From Cyclobacteriaceae bacterium (lineage in GTDB: Bacteria; Bacteroidota; Bacteroidia; Cytophagales; Cyclobacteriaceae): a DNA stretch of 64,000 bases. The notes beneath the pieces were generated by a model. It did no database searches. It saw nothing but the letters and a program-made list of their open reading frames with translations, and was not told the DNA's origin. Within the stretch, counting starts at the first letter, position 1. Every line of letters begins with the position of its first letter. The stretch lies in NCBI GenBank assembly GCA_020436125.1, contig JAGQYK010000014.1:1-64000 (forward strand), given 5' to 3'. Shown here one piece after another: positions 61,252 to 64,000 of this stretch. A program made the translations under genes and the position numbers.

Positions 61252-63258
61252 TCAGTCTTGATAGATTAGCGGCAAATTAAATACCACTTCAGTCCCCACT
61301 ACTTTGTTTTCACTGTCGGTAAGGTCTTCTATTTTCAAGTTGGTTTGTTTCCTAAACTCCTTTTGAAGATTCTTCAGCCGGTCCAATGTAATTTCAGTTG
61401 CCATTGAACGGTGCTTTTGGTTCCTTTTCACGAAAGCAGCCTTCTCCCGCCCTACTCCGTTATCGCTCAAAACAATTTCCAATAGACCGTTTTGCTCCTT
61501 AAAGGATATCTCAATAATTCCCTTCTCCTGCTTATGTAAAATTCCATGCTCAATGGAATTTTCAATGAAAGGTTGTGTAAACATGGGCGGTATCATTACC
61601 TCTTCAATTTCCAGGTGTTGATCCACATTAATATGATAGTCAAAAGGTTCATCAAATCTTAACTTCTGTAAAGCCAGGTAGCTATCCAAAAACTGTATTT
61701 CTTCTTCAAGCGAAATCAGGTTTTTTTGCGTGTGACTTAGAATTAATCGGGTCAATTGAGAGAACTTCCCAAGATAATCACCCGTTTCTATAGGGTCGCG
61801 CTTTTGGTAAATAAAGTGTTGAATGGCGCCCAATGCATTGAAAATAAAATGGGGATTGAGTTGAGAACGCAACAGCTTTTGTTCCATTTCCAAGGTCTTA
61901 CTTTTTTCATTGAGGATGTGTTGCCGATAGACCAATACCAAAACTAAAACCAATACCAAAACTATGGCTATGATCAAATTTTTCTGTTGCAGTTTTAAAT
62001 CCTTAATGGCCGAGGCTTGTATCAAAGATGCTATCTCTTTCTGTTTCTTTTCGGTCTTATACTTGATCTCCAGTTCTTTTATGGTTTCCAATTTGGAAAT
62101 ATTAAGTACACTATCCATTACCAACCGGTACTCCTCACTATACTTCAGAGCACTCTGATAGTCTCCACTTTTCTTAAAAATATCAGAAAGCAATTCGTAA
62201 AATGGACCCACCTCCGAACTGGTTTCCATTTTCTTTGCCAGTGTTATCCCAAGTTTAGCATACTTGATGGCATCACCATAATGGCCCGCTCCCAGGTATG
62301 CTTTACAGAGGTAGCGGTATGATCTTAGAATAATGTCCATCCTGCCACTCTGCTCACTTATAGTCAAGGCTTTCAGCATAAGCGCTTCTGCTTCTTTGTA
62401 GTTTCCTTTATCGATTTGATAGTTCGCGAAATTGGTATAAAGAAGGCATTGATTTTCCAGGTCATTCAATTCAATAGCCAACGTTTGGGCTTTCTCATAA
62501 TAGTAAAGCGCACTGTCCTTTTGATCGAGATCAAAATACGATACCGCAAGATTGGCCGTATTTGAAATGATTAAATTTTTCTTGCCCATCCTTTCTGCAA
62601 TGGACATCAACTGCTTTTCTTTTTCAAGTGCCAACTCATACTCACCAAGAGCGCTGTAAATATTGGCCATCGATTGAACGGCAAAAGATTGATACTTTGG
62701 ATTGTCAATTTTATCAGCTATTCTTTCTGCGCGCTGACTATAGTAAAGAGCTGAATCATACAAATCCTTTTTCCTATAACTAATCGACAACTGCCAATTA
62801 ATTTCACTCAGAACTGAATCGTTAGCCACTTTTGAAAGAAGCGGAACGAGATAGTCAATGGATTTTTGATAATCACCACTTTTCCTTAGTAAAGCTCCTT
62901 TTAAAGCCTCACATTTCTCATAGAAATAGGAACCGTACTCATTTAAGGATAGCGCGGAATCACAATAGGCTAATCCTTTATCAAAAGGCCCGGCTTGATA
63001 ACTTTGAGCCATGTAATAATACGTTTCCAATGAGATTACCAAACCCGCTTCTCTGACAGCCCGTAAGTGCCTTTCTACACTTTCTCTCAGGCCACTAAAG
63101 TTGCCTGCATTTCTTAGTGCCTCCCATTCCTCCAATAATAAGTTAGTATTTGTAACCTCTTCATTTTCAGTCGCTGTTGGAGGGGTGTCATTAGGTCTTA
63201 ATTGAGAGCATTGTGTGAACAAGAGAAGTACAATGAAGCAATACCCTTTACAATTCAT
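61252..63258 (-). CDS. TPR-containing LytS-type sensor kinase
   Basis: 668 residues from the ATG at 63258 (frame open to 63321). N-terminal signal (CFIVLLLFTQCSQ, lipobox-like), about eight TPR units, a coiled stretch, one membrane helix (IIAIVLVLVLVLVLVY), then the His_kinase domain with the phospho-acceptor in LRSQLNPHFIFNALGAIQHFI and a HATPase (FIENSIEHGI, LSDNGVGREK). Same design as the other kinase at 23127 but with a different catalytic family. Partner of the LytTR regulator. Confidence 0.93.
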   Translation of the reverse strand: MNCKGYCFIVLLLFTQCSQLRPNDTPPTATENEEVTNTNLLLEEWEALRNAGNFSGLRESVERHLRAVREAGLVISLETYYYMAQSYQAGPFDKGLAYCDSALSLNEYGSYFYEKCEALKGALLRKSGDYQKSIDYLVPLLSKVANDSVLSEINWQLSISYRKKDLYDSALYYSQRAERIADKIDNPKYQSFAVQSMANIYSALGEYELALEKEKQLMSIAERMGKKNLIISNTANLAVSYFDLDQKDSALYYYEKAQTLAIELNDLENQCLLYTNFANYQIDKGNYKEAEALMLKALTISEQSGRMDIILRSYRYLCKAYLGAGHYGDAIKYAKLGITLAKKMETSSEVGPFYELLSDIFKKSGDYQSALKYSEEYRLVMDSVLNISKLETIKELEIKYKTEKKQKEIASLIQASAIKDLKLQQKNLIIAIVLVLVLVLVLVYRQHILNEKSKTLEMEQKLLRSQLNPHFIFNALGAIQHFIYQKRDPIETGDYLGKFSQLTRLILSHTQKNLISLEEEIQFLDSYLALQKLRFDEPFDYHINVDQHLEIEEVMIPPMFTQPFIENSIEHGILHKQEKGIIEISFKEQNGLLEIVLSDNGVGREKAAFVKRNQKHRSMATEITLDRLKNLQKEFRKQTNLKIEDLTDSENKVVGTEVVFNLPLIYQD

Positions 63259-63631
63259 GCTATACACTTGAATACTATCATCAAAACTAAATTGTTGAAG
63301 TAGGTCAACCACCAATGCCATGAACGATATGGCAGTTTATAAATATAAAGTATTTATGTTTCAGAATAGTGATAAGGGTCACAAGCGATGTTCATAGAGT
63401 AACAAGCGTATTGATTATACAATAAGCGATAGCAACCACACCAAAGCCACGGCATCCAAGCATAAAACCCAAGCCTGAGATTCCTTCTGAGAAACCATAC
63501 CTCTGCACAACAAATTGGTGGAGTTAGTGCATCAAATACGATGAGTACCAGATTCTAGATCATAGATCCTGGATTCTAGATTCTGGTACTTGCAATTTGT
63601 GGACAATTGTTCGATTAATTTCAGATCCTTA
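63259..63631. other. Intergenic region before the sensor kinase
   Basis: About 370 bp with no supported ORF. It contains a 45-bp inverted repeat (63545-63589) and three short ACAAGCG/ATAAGCG-like words near 63380-63430. No clear promoter box was recognised. Confidence 0.5.
63545..63589. repeat. Inverted repeat with internal ATTCTAGA words
   Basis: GTACCAGA and TCTGGTAC form perfect 8-bp arms; between them ATTCTAGAT occurs twice with TCATAGATCCTGG in the middle. It looks like a REP-like intergenic element, single in this window. Confidence 0.6.
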
Positions 63632-64000
63632 CTACTTAACCGGACGGACTAGTTCAAGTTGTAAGAGCGTAGTCAGACCATCGTCCAATCCAATCTCTTC
63701 TGTAACTTTTCCATTCACAACACGAAAAACCGTTGTGCCCGTAAAGTGCATCTTACGTCCGGTCGCAGCTGGTAAAGCACCCACTGGCCAATCACTGAAG
63801 GCAGCACCTGTATGGGTTCCACCTCCTACCCACCTTGCAATAACATACTCGCCATCGGCTAGCAATGGATAAGCTCCAGCAAACGCAAGATCTGGAAACG
63901 CGGCCCGAAACTTTTTCATAAAATCTTTAATGTCGGCATGACCTAGCCTCGGCTGGTGAAGGGAGTATTGTAAGACCATCTCTTTCGATGCCAATTCATC
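63632..64000 (-). CDS. SnoaL-like ester cyclase family protein (partial, N-terminus beyond window)
   Basis: The reading frame runs past the right edge, so the TTG near 63994 is not the start; 122 codons are visible. SnoaL-like polyketide cyclase/ester cyclase signatures: FMKKFRAAFPDLAFA, YVIARWVGGGTHTGAAF, GRKMHFTGTTVFRVVNGKVTEE. Related in fold to the gene at 51622 but in another subfamily. Substrate unknown. Confidence 0.85.
   Translation of the reverse strand, partial: DELASKEMVLQYSLHQPRLGHADIKDFMKKFRAAFPDLAFAGAYPLLADGEYVIARWVGGGTHTGAAFSDWPVGALPAATGRKMHFTGTTVFRVVNGKVTEEIGLDDGLTTLLQLELVRPVK

Noticed and set aside
63992..63994. TTG as the start of the SnoaL-like gene at the right edge
   Set aside because: The frame continues to the last base of the window and the visible part begins inside the fold, so the true start is outside.

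Overview
The window comes from a member of the Bacteroidota, most likely the Cytophagales branch. The evidence is type IX secretion (T9SS) signatures (a PorP/SprF protein, a CHU_C/type B tail and a type A Por tail), short Bacteroidota-type promoters (TTTG, about 19 nt, TAnnTTTG), a primary sigma factor without region 1.1, lipoproteins of the C-x-D type, few Shine-Dalgarno sites and AT-rich sequence. It looks like ordinary chromosome: no transposase, integrase, phage module or CRISPR array is visible.

Layout. 1-6000 (minus strand) is core housekeeping: trxB (cut by the window edge), rpoD, pnp, rpsO and an LptF/LptG-type permease. 6023-6467 holds a tRNA-Met(CAT) gene followed by a small GIY-YIG nuclease ORF; 62-bp direct repeats bracket the ORF, and the distal repeat carries a broken copy of the tRNA 3' half. 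6.6-14.2 kb holds a START-like protein, a LOG-family protein, a DUF5916 outer membrane protein, a CNT nucleoside transporter, a bifunctional nuclease with a UVR motif, etfB-etfA and a TPR protein. 14.3-17.2 kb has a DUF4382 lipoprotein, YtxH and CsbD-like stress proteins and a zinc-less alcohol dehydrogenase/quinone reductase relative. 17.3-25.0 kb is a surface locus: PorP/SprF, a CHU_C protein, a 1011-residue repeat protein and a two-component pair. 25.1-33.9 kb has dnaB, an Mpl-like ligase, a DEDDh exonuclease, cysH, an M48 lipoprotein, a fumarylacetoacetase-family protein, an M23 peptidase and a PrxQ/Bcp peroxiredoxin with a lysine-rich tail.

34.0-39.5 kb has a split transketolase and two secreted hydrolases. 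40.1-42.2 kb is an arsenic cluster (arsR, arsM, arsN2, arsC) with two nearly identical palindromic operators and no efflux pump in the window. 42.3-46.4 kb encodes all three steps of serine synthesis from 3-phosphoglycerate: a SerB-SerA fusion and SerC, separated by an ion channel with a zinc-ribbon tail and by a probable structured RNA on the minus strand. 46.5-48.9 kb is a four-gene set: ECF sigma factor, single-span membrane protein, Spy/CpxP-like protein and outer membrane barrel. 49-56.8 kb has a Crp-like regulator, an AhpD-like protein, a DUF1905/YdeI protein, CorA, a SnoaL-like protein, M1 and M20 peptidases, a cupin and a serine/threonine dehydratase-like enzyme. 56.8-63.3 kb (minus strand) has a 14-repeat T9SS cargo protein, a small lipoprotein and a LytTR/LytS-type two-component pair. 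A SnoaL-like gene runs off the right edge.

No unmistakably new system was found. The best candidates for something undescribed are the tRNA-associated GIY-YIG cassette, the unidentified structured RNA at about 45.02-45.26 kb, and the sigma/membrane/Spy-like/barrel cluster. All functions are inferred from sequence features recognised by eye; no database search was run.
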